Positions 53,419-61,475 of a stretch of DNA of 64,000 bases are shown piece by piece (within the stretch, counting starts at the first letter, position 1; each line of letters starts with the position of its first letter). Origin of the DNA: Bog-473 sp963809825. Its GTDB lineage: Bacteria; Actinomycetota; Acidimicrobiia; Acidimicrobiales; RAAP-2. The translations under genes were made by a program, and so were the position numbers. Under the pieces are notes generated by a model, which was given only the letters and a program-made list of their open reading frames with translations, was not told the origin of the DNA and did no database searches. Location of the stretch: assembly GCA_963809825.1 (NCBI GenBank), contig CAWELJ010000004.1, forward strand, positions 620,001 through 684,000. The letters run 5' to 3'.

Positions 53419-54914
53419 GGGTCCACCGCTTAGCTGCTGGTCCTGAATAGCTTCGGGAGTGCTGGCCGGTCCGGTCTGACTTGGAGTCCCGTGACGTTGC
53501 AAGACGTCGTCGACCGAGACCTTCCAGCCGCACATTGAAACCGGCACGTCCCGTCTCCGAGTTGGGGTGATTGGTCCGGGTTGCTAGAACAACCCAGACC
53601 GCCCGTCGCTCCGATCCGGGACGGCCGTGCCATCCCTCAACACCTAAAAGAGAAGGGATGACCATGACCATCGTAGAAGCTGCGCGTGGGATCACCGGTG
53701 GTGTCGACACACACCGCGACGTCCATGTGGCGGCGGCCTTGGACCCCCTCGGCGGATTGCTTGGTTCGGAGAGCTTCTGCACCGACTCGGCCGGCTACAA
53801 GGCGCTGCTGACCTGGCTCAAGTCCTTCGGAGAAGTGACCAAGATCGGCGTCGAGGGCACCGGTTCGTATGGGTCGGGCCTGGCCCGCCACCTTCGTCGA
53901 GTGGGCGTCGAGGTCATCGAGGTCGACCGGCCGGATCGCCAGAAGCGGCGGCGGACCGGCAAATCCGACCCGCTCGACGCAATCGAAGCCGCCCGGGCCG
54001 CCCTGAGTGGCCGGGCCACCGGCAAGCCCAAGTCGCGCGACGGTGCCGTCGAGGCCATCCGGGTCCTCGTCGTGGCCAAGCGCTCGGCCCGCCAGGCCAA
54101 GGTCAAGGCCCTCGTCCAGATGCGCCACCTCGGCTACAGCGCACCTGAACAGCTCCGTTGTCGATTTAAGGGCCTCTCGGTGCCCGCGCTGGTCGCCGAA
54201 GGAAAGGGTCTTCGCCCGAGTCGTTCTCCCGACACGGTGACGGCGGCCACCAAGGCATCGCTGTCCTCGCTGGCGCATCGCATCGACGCACTCGGTGCTG
54301 AACTCGCCGAGCTCGACGCGAAGATCGAAGCGCTCCTCATCGCCACCGTCCCAGACCTGCTCGAGCTCTTCGGCGTCGGACCCGACACTGCAGCGGCCCT
54401 CGTCATGACCGCCGGCGACAACCCCGAGCGCCTCCATTCCGAGGCGGCCTGGGCCCACCTCTGCGGTGTGTCGCCCATCCCCAAAGGGTCGGGGAAGAAC
54501 AGCGGCCGGGTCAAGGCGCACGACGGCGGAGATCGTCAGGCCAACAGCGCGCTGTGGCGCATCGTCATGGTGCGCATCGCCCATGACCCCGAGACGCAGC
54601 TCTACTACGAACGCCGCCTCAAGGAAGGTAAGACCAGTCACGAGGTCATCCGCATCTTGAAGCGCTACGTCGCCCGCGAGGTCTACCGCTACCTTCCTCG
54701 CCGCTAGCTCCCCGGGCTGTGGGTCTGGCTATCCCCACTTCTGTCGTCCCTCGGGGCTGACTTTCCAGCGATTCGCCGACCCTCAGTCCGGCCACCATCT
54801 CGAAAACGCGTGACTCAATAAGAGCCTGTCCTCGACTCGTGTGACTCATCAATGTTCTGTCCGCTGTTTTCACTCCCGAGCCCCGAAAGAGGGGTTGACA
54901 AGTGATAGGAGCGT
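53419..54914 (+). mobile_element. IS110-family insertion sequence
   Basis: The transposase gene (53658-54707) is flanked by a left noncoding stretch of about 240 bases and a right one of about 200. IS110 elements keep a bridge RNA gene in the noncoding end next to the transposase; a hairpin GGGTTG-CTAGAA-CAACCC at about 53577-53594 and other dyads make the left end a candidate. On the right, a CCCC-GAAAGA-GGGG hairpin and TTGACAAGTGATAGGAGC resemble right ends I recall from actinobacterial IS110 elements. Exact termini are estimates; this family makes no clear inverted repeats. Confidence 0.7.
53658..54707 (+). CDS. IS110-family transposase (DEDD recombinase)
   Basis: A 349-residue recombinase. 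The N-terminal RuvC-like DEDD domain shows GGVDTHRDVHVAAAL, GVEGTGSYGSGLARHL, and VDRPDRQKRRRTGKSDPLDA, giving the acidic residues. The C-terminal domain has FGVGPDTAAALVMTAGDNPE and the serine-bearing AHLCGVSPIPKGSGKNSGRV. ATG 53658 follows AAAAGAGAAGGG; ATG 53664 is close. It looks full-length, so the element may be active. Confidence 0.95.
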   Translation: MTMTIVEAARGITGGVDTHRDVHVAAALDPLGGLLGSESFCTDSAGYKALLTWLKSFGEVTKIGVEGTGSYGSGLARHLRRVGVEVIEVDRPDRQKRRRTGKSDPLDAIEAARAALSGRATGKPKSRDGAVEAIRVLVVAKRSARQAKVKALVQMRHLGYSAPEQLRCRFKGLSVPALVAEGKGLRPSRSPDTVTAATKASLSSLAHRIDALGAELAELDAKIEALLIATVPDLLELFGVGPDTAAALVMTAGDNPERLHSEAAWAHLCGVSPIPKGSGKNSGRVKAHDGGDRQANSALWRIVMVRIAHDPETQLYYERRLKEGKTSHEVIRILKRYVAREVYRYLPRR

Positions 54915-54949
54915 CGCCGGGTACGCCGCACATTCAACCAGGACGTATC

Positions 54950-55426
54950 GTGACAATCGTGACTGAGGAGGGGGACGCACAAACTCACCTTCGGGGTACA
55001 CCTGAACTGCCCGAAGTCTTTGTCAATCCGAGTGCGTTCCTACTCCACCCCTGGATGGCGGTCATCTGCGAAGCCCATACCGGCGTGCGCTACACCAACC
55101 AGGCCGGTGGAGTTCAGTGCCTTCCCAAAACCACTGAGGGCTACTACGTACCGGTCTTCGATGGACAGGCTCTTGCCGAACTCCGGGCAGTCTTCGAGGA
55201 CGACCTTCAAGAGCAGGGAGCACGCGGAGGTCCCGAGGTGCTGAAACCCTACATCGAGCGGATCCGAGAAGCGGTATCGCTGGTTCGGATGGACTCCTCG
55301 ACCGGTGGCCCCTCCGAAGCCCACCTCAAACTTGATGACTCACGGCTGGCCGAAGCAGACGAGGCATGGATTCCGGTCATCACTCCCGATGGTCCCGGGG
55401 TACTCATCTGGGAAAACTCCGACTGA
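54950..55426 (+). CDS. DUF6210-like orphan protein
   Basis: About 158 residues. The segment VRYTNQAGGVQCLPKTTEGY matches what I remember of DUF6210 proteins, which carry a conserved NQTGG..C element. The C-terminal end has WIPVITPDGPGVLIWENSD. GTG 54950 was chosen; the frame runs back to 54902 into the IS110 right end, so the original N-terminus may have been cut. Possibly an immunity-type protein, which is inference only. Confidence 0.55.
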   Translation: MTIVTEEGDAQTHLRGTPELPEVFVNPSAFLLHPWMAVICEAHTGVRYTNQAGGVQCLPKTTEGYYVPVFDGQALAELRAVFEDDLQEQGARGGPEVLKPYIERIREAVSLVRMDSSTGGPSEAHLKLDDSRLAEADEAWIPVITPDGPGVLIWENSD

Positions 55427-55444
55427 GTTCGCTCGACAGGCGAC

Positions 55445-55460
55445 TGCCCCCGTACGCCGG
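55445..55460 (+). repeat. Boundary motif, copy 4
   Basis: TGCCCCCGTACGCCGG, 18 bases after the stop of the DUF6210-like gene. It is identical over 16 bases to copy 5 on the opposite strand at 58572. Confidence 0.6.
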
Positions 55461-55537
55461 GAGAGGGCGTAGTGACTACTAACAGCCCATCGGAAGTTCA
55501 GGCCATTGTCGCCGACATAGGGATCTATCTCGAGAGG

Positions 55538-56368
55538 TCAGCGGGGCCGGTCACCCTTGACGGTGATGCGGCGCATATGGCGGCGGTGACCTCGATAGTC
55601 GAAGAGCGCGTAGTGTTGGACGCTCCGGTTGTCCCACATTGCCACTGACCCCGGTGACCATCGGAAGCGGCACGTGAACGGCTCCCGCACCGCATGGTTG
55701 AATAGAAACCCCAGCAGTGCCATCGACTCGTCCAGCCGCATGCCCTCAATGCCGACGGTGAACGCCGGGTTGACGTAGAGCGCCTTCTTGCCGGTCTCGG
55801 GATGCGTGCGGACAAGCGGGTGGCACACCACCCGATCGGCATGCTTTTCCGACTTCGTCTTCATGGACTTCGACAGCGTCGAGTACCCACCTTCGGCGTA
55901 CTGGGGGCCCGCCGAGTGCTTCGCCACGAGGCCGTCGAGCAGGTCCTTCATGGTGTCCGACAGTGCCTCATAGGCAGCGTGTTGGTTTGCGAACAGTGTG
56001 TCGCCGCCGAACGGGGGCACTTCGATGGCGTAGAGGAGCGAGGCCAGGTCGGGTTCCTTGAGGAACGTCACGTCGCTGTGCCATCCGCCGCCGAAGTTAA
56101 GCCGATCGTCGGGCTCGGTAATGACCTCGATGACCTCGGGATGCGATTCCATGCCCTCGACGAAGGGATGGGTGTCGAGCTCGCCGAAATAACGACCAAC
56201 CCGCATCTGGGCCTCTGGGCAGAGGTCTTGGTCAGAGAAGAACAAGACGTGGTGTGCCAGGAACGCCTTTCTGATGTCGGCCACCGTGCTCTCGTCGAGT
56301 GGCTCGGACAATTCCACTCCTCGCACCACAGCACCGACGGTGCCCGAAACAGGCTCGACAATGATCAT
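55538..56368 (-). CDS. TauD/TfdA Fe(II)/2-oxoglutarate dioxygenase
   Basis: A 276-residue dioxygenase. The HxD iron motif is FGGGWHSDVTFLKEPD, the distal His is in MWDNRSVQHYALFDY, and the 2-oxoglutarate Arg in GHRRHMRRITV. These enzymes hydroxylate sulfonates, aryloxyalkanoates or related acids. ATG 56366-56368 has AGGA upstream; in-frame starts at 56377 and 56413 exist. It may form a unit with the SnoaL-like gene upstream on the same strand. It is the clearest metabolic cargo of the island. Confidence 0.92.
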   Translation of the reverse strand: MIIVEPVSGTVGAVVRGVELSEPLDESTVADIRKAFLAHHVLFFSDQDLCPEAQMRVGRYFGELDTHPFVEGMESHPEVIEVITEPDDRLNFGGGWHSDVTFLKEPDLASLLYAIEVPPFGGDTLFANQHAAYEALSDTMKDLLDGLVAKHSAGPQYAEGGYSTLSKSMKTKSEKHADRVVCHPLVRTHPETGKKALYVNPAFTVGIEGMRLDESMALLGFLFNHAVREPFTCRFRWSPGSVAMWDNRSVQHYALFDYRGHRRHMRRITVKGDRPR

Positions 56369-56470
56369 CGTGCACATCCTGACACGCGGTCTTAGGCAAG
56401 CGGACCTCGACATTCATCGATCGACGTTGCCAGCCAAGGTTGGAAGCCATACTGACCGCAGTCGACGTCG

Positions 56471-56490
56471 CCCTGTCGTCCTAAACAGGG
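56471..56490. terminator. Hairpin between SnoaL-like and dioxygenase genes
   Basis: CCCTGT at 56471-56476 and ACAGGG at 56485-56490 form a 6-bp stem. It lies downstream of the minus-strand SnoaL-like gene and upstream of the dioxygenase start, so it may end the first transcript or act in the second leader. Confidence 0.35.
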
Positions 56491-56545
56491 TGAGTTCCCA
56501 TTCACCGGACCGGGGCGTAACCCAGCGAAGCGACAATGGATGGAT

Positions 56546-56956
56546 TCAGTACCGTTCTACGAGGTGCGCTCGTTGAGCGGGCAGTTCATAAGGATCGGGC
56601 CAGAAGTCTGTGATCCGAACGATCTTGCCGTCGTCTTGAAGCTCAAAAAAACACAGCCCCGGCTGGGTGCTGCCGTCGGCGTAGGTGAACTCCGTCCAAC
56701 TGGCGGCGTGCAGCGCCTCACCGACTACCTGGACGATCACCAGATGCCACTCACCCGGGAAGCCTTCAGTGTTGAAGCGCACGTAGTTGACACGACCACG
56801 GACTCTTTCGCGCGTCTGGGGCCCTTCGTACACCACGTCTTCTGCCAGAAGGTCACCGAAGGCAACCCAATTCCTCTCATTGGCTGCCGTCCAGTAGGCG
56901 GTCACGATGTCACTTGCAGCTGTCACTTGAGGAACGCTATGTCCTAATTGTCTCAC
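56546..56956 (-). CDS. SnoaL/NTF2-like protein
   Basis: A 136-residue cone-fold protein: IVTAYWTAANERNWVAFGDL, LLAEDVVYEGPQTRERVRGR and DGKIVRITDFWPDPYELP are typical of SnoaL-like/NTF2 domains. Members act as isomerases, cyclases or hydrolases on small ligands. The GTG start at 56954-56956 has AGGG shortly upstream. It could work with the dioxygenase downstream. Confidence 0.85.
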   Translation of the reverse strand: MRQLGHSVPQVTAASDIVTAYWTAANERNWVAFGDLLAEDVVYEGPQTRERVRGRVNYVRFNTEGFPGEWHLVIVQVVGEALHAASWTEFTYADGSTQPGLCFFELQDDGKIVRITDFWPDPYELPAQRAHLVERY

Positions 56957-57097
56957 CTGTCCCTAAGACTTCACTCGTTGGAAGCAGGGAATTCAAGGTT
57001 CACCACTAGCCAGGAGTTCCAGAAACATCTTTGAGAGTGCCCAAGATCGCCGGCATGAGGATGCCCGGCACCCCTACGCGTCGATAGCGTTGTGACC

Positions 57098-57595
57098 ATG
57101 GCCCGCAAGGCTGGCCCTGCCGACGAGGACTACGCCAGCGCCGCCCGCCTCGGACTGCTGGGCCTGATGGCAGGCCAGCACTCCGACACGATCATGGAGC
57201 AGTTGGAAGCCCTGCATCCTCGCAATAACACGTTCCCAGCTGAGGTCCTGCTCGAGCTGGCCGCAGAGGCCATCGAGGAGTCCGGGGCGGCGCCGGCCGA
57301 GCCGATTCCGTACGAGGGGATGCGCGATCGCTATCTGCCCGAGTACCACTTCCGCGGCAAGTCCCAGCAGCACAACAGCCACTACGCACTCATGGCTGCG
57401 GCCATGATCAGGGCGGGCGTCTACCCCGACCTCCTTGACGAGGCGTATGGGTGGGGCATTGACAACATGTGGGAGTACGCCTTCTACGCCGTGGTGCTCT
57501 ACGGCCGGGTGGCGGCCGAGCGGACCGGACGAACACCTGAGGACATCGCATCGGCATTGGCCGAGCGTCGGGGCATCGACCTGGCGGACTCCTAA
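57098..57595 (+). CDS. Hypothetical helical protein
   Basis: A 165-residue mostly helical protein (AARLGLLGLMAGQHSDTIME, LLELAAEAIEESGAAPAEP, GWGIDNMWEYAFYAVVLYGR, TPEDIASALAERRGIDLADS). I recognise no family. ATG 57098 or GTG 57092 could start it; neither has a ribosome site, so leaderless translation is possible. Its end overlaps the second recombinase gene tail to tail by four bases. Confidence 0.65.
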   Translation: MARKAGPADEDYASAARLGLLGLMAGQHSDTIMEQLEALHPRNNTFPAEVLLELAAEAIEESGAAPAEPIPYEGMRDRYLPEYHFRGKSQQHNSHYALMAAAMIRAGVYPDLLDEAYGWGIDNMWEYAFYAVVLYGRVAAERTGRTPEDIASALAERRGIDLADS

Positions 57596-58503
57596 CCGCC
57601 CGCCACGAAGGCCACCACCACATACGCGGCATGGCGGTCGAAGTTCTCGCGCCGGCGGTCATAGATGGTGGTCGTCCTCGGATCGGCGTGGCGGGCGGCG
57701 ATCTGGACATCACGCAGGGGCACCCCCGCGTCGAGCGCTGCCATGATGAAGGCGGCGCGCAGCATGTGGGGGTGGACGACGCCGAGGCCGGCCCGCTTGC
57801 CGATGGAGCGGACCCAGCGGTGTGCCGTCCGCCGGTCGAGTCGCTGGCCGTCGTGGCGATGCAGGATCGGGCCCTCACATCGCTCGCCCAGGGCGAGGTC
57901 GATGGTCCGGGCCACCCGGGGCACCAGAGGAATCAATGCTGGCTTGTTGCCCTTCCCAATGATCCGCAGCGTCCGATGGCCCCGATCGAAGCCCAGGTCC
58001 TCGGCGTCGGTGGCACAGGCCTCGCTCACGTGCAGTCCGTTGAGCCCGAGTAGTGCGGCCAGGGCAGCGTGGTCGGGGTCGTAGCGCTCGGCGGTGAAGA
58101 GAAACCGGCCGAGCTCCCCTCGGTCGAGCCCGCGGCCTTCGCTCGGGTGGACCTTGGGTCGGCGGGCGTATTGCGCCGGGTTCGAGGCGATCCGGCCGTC
58201 GATGTGGGCGAAGCGGTAGAAGCCGCAGATGGTGGAGAGCCGCCGGTCGATGGTCGAGGGAGCCAGACCTCGCTCCTCCATGGCGCTGCGCCACAGCTCG
58301 ATGTGGGCCCGCTTGGCCTCGAGGACGTCGAGACCGACGTCGGTGCACCACTGAAAGAAGGTGCGCAGATCGTAGCGATAGGTCTCGAGGGTTCGACCGC
58401 CGTAGCGGGTCAGGTACGCAGCCGCCGCCATCTGGGCCTGGGCGAATGGATCTGCATCTCGAGCGCTCACGAGCGCCACGGAACCGGGCATCGGGGTGCA
58501 CAT
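57592..58503 (-). CDS. Second tyrosine recombinase, catalytic Arg replaced
   Basis: A 303-residue XerC/D-like recombinase. The N-terminal core-binding domain has YLTRYGGRTLETYRYDLRTF. Catalytic Lys lies in IIGKGNKPALIPL, His/Arg in HPHMLRAAFIM, His in AARHADPRTT, and Tyr in IYDRRRENFDRHA. The first catalytic Arg (GLRxSEA in relatives) is His158 here (GLHVSEA, codon CAC). This may cripple cleavage. ATG 58501-58503 has AAGGAGGA upstream. It sits beside boundary motif 5 and a long dyad. Confidence 0.9.
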   Translation of the reverse strand: MCTPMPGSVALVSARDADPFAQAQMAAAAYLTRYGGRTLETYRYDLRTFFQWCTDVGLDVLEAKRAHIELWRSAMEERGLAPSTIDRRLSTICGFYRFAHIDGRIASNPAQYARRPKVHPSEGRGLDRGELGRFLFTAERYDPDHAALAALLGLNGLHVSEACATDAEDLGFDRGHRTLRIIGKGNKPALIPLVPRVARTIDLALGERCEGPILHRHDGQRLDRRTAHRWVRSIGKRAGLGVVHPHMLRAAFIMAALDAGVPLRDVQIAARHADPRTTTIYDRRRENFDRHAAYVVVAFVAGG

Positions 58504-58571
58504 GACTTCCTCCTTGGGTCGAGGAGGACAGCGAACACCGATGCAGCCATCAATGCCTGTGGCGACCACAG

Positions 58572-58587
58572 CCGGCGTACGGGGGCA
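58572..58587 (-). repeat. Boundary motif, copy 5
   Basis: Reverse complement of TGCCCCCGTACGCCGG, a 16-base exact match to copy 4 in the opposite orientation. It is 69 bases upstream of the second recombinase start. An adjacent CTGTGG/CCACAG dyad lies at about 58558-58570. Confidence 0.6.
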
Positions 58588-58606
58588 TCTCCTGGGGTCG
58601 CAAAAA

Positions 58607-58670
58607 AGTTGCATAGATTCAGCTCCACGACCGGAACGGGTGCGGCCAGCCGTTCCAAAGCTGAGCAACT
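58607..58670. other. Long interrupted dyad upstream of two divergent genes
   Basis: Three nested stems: AGTTGC (58607) with GCAACT (58665), TCAGCT (58619) with AGCTGA (58659), and GGAACGG (58633) with CCGTTCC (58650). Nineteen base pairs form in 64 bases, with a 6-base bulge on one side. It lies between the second recombinase and the CxxC orphan gene. It could be a recombination site, an RNA structure or an operator array. Confidence 0.5.
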
Positions 58671-58691
58671 AAATAGGGGCAAATTGTATCC

Positions 58692-59231
58692 ATGACAACG
58701 CTGAGGTTGATCGGCTACTGGCGGCCTGAAATCGCCCTCTACGACAACGCACTGCGTAGTGGAGACCTGACCCCGAGGCAGATCGAATATCTGAGGACGC
58801 GGCGCGGAGAGGCCGAAGCGAGTCCGTGGCCCGATCCTCGAGCCTTCATTGACCCGACATGGGCTTCGAGCGAGCGCCCAGTGGTGGGTGAGTACCTGGA
58901 GCGTGGCACCCTCGTGATCGAGTTCCGTGGACTATCGCCCTGCCGGATCTGCAACCGGCACAATGGCTCAGCGGAGCTATCAGACGGCGTGTTCTGTTGG
59001 CCCGAAGGGCTGGCCCATTACGTGAAAGACCATCAGGTGCGCCTCCCTGACGAGTTCGCTAGCCATGTGCAGGGCTCGCTCAACCTCTTGAGCGACGCGC
59101 CACGACCGACCTTTGACGAGCTAGGCCAACGAGACCGCTCATGGCCCGGTTCGCAGGACAGCTCCTGGATGTGGGCACCCCGAGTGAAAACGGACGACAC
59201 CTGGTGGATCGCTCAGACCGGTGACTCCTGA
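58692..59231 (+). CDS. Orphan protein with CxxC and WPEGLAHYV motif
   Basis: A 179-residue protein. The centre reads GLSPCRICNRHNGSAELSDG and FCWPEGLAHYVKDHQVRLPD. I have seen this CxxC...NGSxELxDG...WPEGLAHYVxxHxVRLP pattern in many single genes of actinobacteria and myxobacteria with no assigned function; immunity proteins are one possibility. The two cysteines may bind zinc. ATG at 58692 has AGGGGC rather far upstream. Confidence 0.75.
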   Translation: MTTLRLIGYWRPEIALYDNALRSGDLTPRQIEYLRTRRGEAEASPWPDPRAFIDPTWASSERPVVGEYLERGTLVIEFRGLSPCRICNRHNGSAELSDGVFCWPEGLAHYVKDHQVRLPDEFASHVQGSLNLLSDAPRPTFDELGQRDRSWPGSQDSSWMWAPRVKTDDTWWIAQTGDS

Positions 59232-59451
59232 CGGCGATGAGCAAGAACGGCGTGTGCCGCCGGGCCTTGGTGGGGACTTAGCTGCTTGGACTGAGGCACA
59301 TCCCCATTGGACGGTTGGCCCCAGACCCGCGTTAGGAACTCACCCTAAGAGTCAGCTAGCGGGTCCCCAGGCGCATCGTGTGGATGCACGTGCATCATCC
59401 AAGTGCCGTGAGCCGACTTCGGCGATGGCTGTGAACGAACCGAGCTTGGGC

Positions 59452-60057
59452 TTATCTGCCGATGGCAAGGGCGAGGAGGGTATTTACGGCAGTCTCGAAC
59501 GGGCGGGGACTCCGTTGCACTTGCGCGAGTAGTAGTCCTCCTTGGAGCGTGGCGAGCAGAGTAGTGGCGAAGTCGTCCGGGTCGATGTCCGACGGGAGCT
59601 TCCCGTCGGCATGAAGGGATCTCAGCCCATCGCCGATGGCCGCTGCCCACTGATCGAATCCTGCCGCGATGAGCGCTCGGGCCTCGGGGTCACTCTCGGC
59701 GAGTTGACCAACGAGCGAGCCAAGTTGGCAGCCCCCCTTTGCTTTGGTGCGCCTCGCTGCGGTGATCACCATGTTCCGCCAGGCTTCGACTCCGTTCGCG
59801 CTGTTGAGCGCGTGCCGCTGGCGATTGACGATGGTCTCGGCCTGATAGTCGATGACCGCCTGCACGAGTTCGTTCTTGTCCGGAAAGAAGTGGTACATCT
59901 GAGAGCCGCTGACTTCCGCCGCCACCTTGACGTCTTCCAAGGTGGTGCCCGCGACCCCGCGCTCATGGATCAGGGCGGCGGCCTCCTCCACTATTCGTGC
60001 CCGGGTGCGTGCTCCCCTAGGGGTGAGCCTCGGCCGGTCACTCGTCTCGTCGACCAT
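59452..60057 (-). CDS. TetR-family regulator of the adjacent SDR
   Basis: A 201-residue TetR regulator. HTH: GTTLEDVKVAAEVSGSQMYH then FFPDKNELVQAVI. The ligand domain contains KGGCQLGSLVGQLAESDPEA, typical of TetR proteins that control SDR or oxidoreductase genes. It diverges from the SDR gene, and a 30-bp palindrome lies between. It probably represses both until a reactive or small organic ligand binds. Confidence 0.92.
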   Translation of the reverse strand: MVDETSDRPRLTPRGARTRARIVEEAAALIHERGVAGTTLEDVKVAAEVSGSQMYHFFPDKNELVQAVIDYQAETIVNRQRHALNSANGVEAWRNMVITAARRTKAKGGCQLGSLVGQLAESDPEARALIAAGFDQWAAAIGDGLRSLHADGKLPSDIDPDDFATTLLATLQGGLLLAQVQRSPRPFETAVNTLLALAIGR

Positions 60058-60070
60058 ACGCCAATGTTAG

Positions 60071-60100
60071 CAAGAACTGAGTTTGACAACTCAGTTCTTG
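60071..60100. promoter_or_regulatory. Near-perfect 30-bp TetR operator
   Basis: CAAGAACTGAGTT and AACTCAGTTCTTG are exact 13-bp inverted arms around TGAC, between the divergent TetR and SDR genes. TTGACA within the centre (60083-60088) may be a -35 box, so bound TetR would block transcription. Confidence 0.85.
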
Positions 60101-60152
60101 GCTGTCAAAGTGAGTTGCAGCACCCAGTTGGAACGAGAGGATAAGGCAACGT

Positions 60153-61112
60153 ATGACTGATCCAAAAGGCAAGACAGCTCTGATCACGGGCGCCAACGCC
60201 GGGATCGGCAAGGACGTGGCCCGGCAACTGGCACTACGTCCCGAGATGGCGCGGATCTACCTGGCGTGCCGAAACCAAGATCGGGCAGCAGCGGCAAAGT
60301 CCGAACTCGAAGCCGTGACCGGCCGGCACATCTTTGACATCGTTCTCATTGACGTCGCCGATCTGGGTTCGGTGCGCGCCGGCCTTGCGGCCATCAACGG
60401 ATCCGTCGACGCGCTGGTCATGAACGCTGGTGTCATTGGCCCGCAGTCGATGGACTTGACCGCTGACGGGGTCACCACCGTGTTCGCGACGAACGTCCTT
60501 GGCCACGTCGTCCTCCTCGAAGGGCTCCTGGCCGAGGATCGGCTTGGCGAGGTTGCGGTCTTGGCCGGAAGTGAAGCAGTCAGGGGGGTCCCGAAGTTGC
60601 GGATGAAGGGGCCATCGTTCGTCTCAACCTCAGCCGACGAGCTCGCCACTGTCATCGACGGCAGCTACTTCGCCAGCAGAAAACCTGACTTCAACCTAGC
60701 TTTCGGGCAGGCCAAGTACATTGGCGCCCTATGGATGGCCTACCTGGCCCGCCAACACCCCGACCGCCGCTTCATCACCGTGAGCCCCGGCAACACCACC
60801 GGCACCCAAGCAGCCAGCGACCTCCCATTGCCGATGCGTATAGCGGCCAAATACGTCATGCCCACCCTGGGTCTCTCCCACAAACTTGACGTGGGCGCGA
60901 AGCGACTGGTCGACGGCGTCACCGACCCGACCCTGTCGAGCGGCGTGTTCTACGCCAGCGCGGCCAACACGCTTAAAGGTCCCATGGTCAACCAAGCAGA
61001 CTTCCTCCCCAACCTGGCCAACCCGTCGTTTCAGGACCACGCCAACGAGGCCATCCACCGCTTCATCACCACACGTCACTCTGAGCCTCGCCGATTGGAG
61101 TCCGATCGCTAA
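60153..61112 (+). CDS. SDR-family protein with Tyr-to-Phe active site
   Basis: A 319-residue short-chain dehydrogenase resembling protochlorophyllide-reductase/retinol-type SDRs. TALITGANAGIGKDVARQLA binds NADP, LVMNAGVIGPQ is the NAG motif. Where YxxxK is expected the sequence reads FGQAK, so the catalytic Tyr is Phe184 (Lys188 kept). Some relatives reduce double bonds with altered catalysis; others may be non-enzymatic. ATG 60153 follows GAGAGGATAAGG. It is controlled by the divergent TetR gene. Confidence 0.88.
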   Translation: MTDPKGKTALITGANAGIGKDVARQLALRPEMARIYLACRNQDRAAAAKSELEAVTGRHIFDIVLIDVADLGSVRAGLAAINGSVDALVMNAGVIGPQSMDLTADGVTTVFATNVLGHVVLLEGLLAEDRLGEVAVLAGSEAVRGVPKLRMKGPSFVSTSADELATVIDGSYFASRKPDFNLAFGQAKYIGALWMAYLARQHPDRRFITVSPGNTTGTQAASDLPLPMRIAAKYVMPTLGLSHKLDVGAKRLVDGVTDPTLSSGVFYASAANTLKGPMVNQADFLPNLANPSFQDHANEAIHRFITTRHSEPRRLESDR

Positions 61113-61475
61113 AGCGGATCTGTCGCCTTCGTCATCCACAACGCTGAGCTCAGCGAGCCGAGCGTGCGTGAAGAGCCAGTTTCGTCGCTCGCATGGACTA
61201 CCCGGACACTCGTCCTCCGGCGATCTCGGACACCAGGATGGGTATCACCATGGTGCCGTACGGGGGCATACCGGTCGATCGGGTCGCTTGACGCGTCAGC
61301 CTCAAAGGGTGACGATGGTTGAGGCAACTGGCAGCGACACTGCGGTGGAATTGCAGCCAAACTTGCGGCCCGGGGAATTGACTTTGGTGTATTTCCACAA
61401 ACCTGCCCGCGCAGCGAGCTATCACTGAACTGCGTCAACGAACTTCAGTGAACCGCTATATATCCCCATTATCGG
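61113..61475. other. Noncoding right end of island with boundary motif 6
   Basis: No gene is supported. On the minus strand at 61256-61268 is TGCCCCCGTACGG, sharing 12 bases with the boundary motif (copy 6). A minus frame here reads MPPYGTMVIPILVSE, using the motif as its start, but it ends after about 23 residues and I do not call it. The sequence then becomes AT-richer (CTATATATCCCC) up to att copy B. Confidence 0.5.

Noticed and set aside
52591..55460. Integron attC sites for the cassette-like genes
   Set aside because: The boundary motifs lack GTTRRRY/RYYYAAC core sites and there is no integron-type integrase with its extra domain; gene orientations are mixed.
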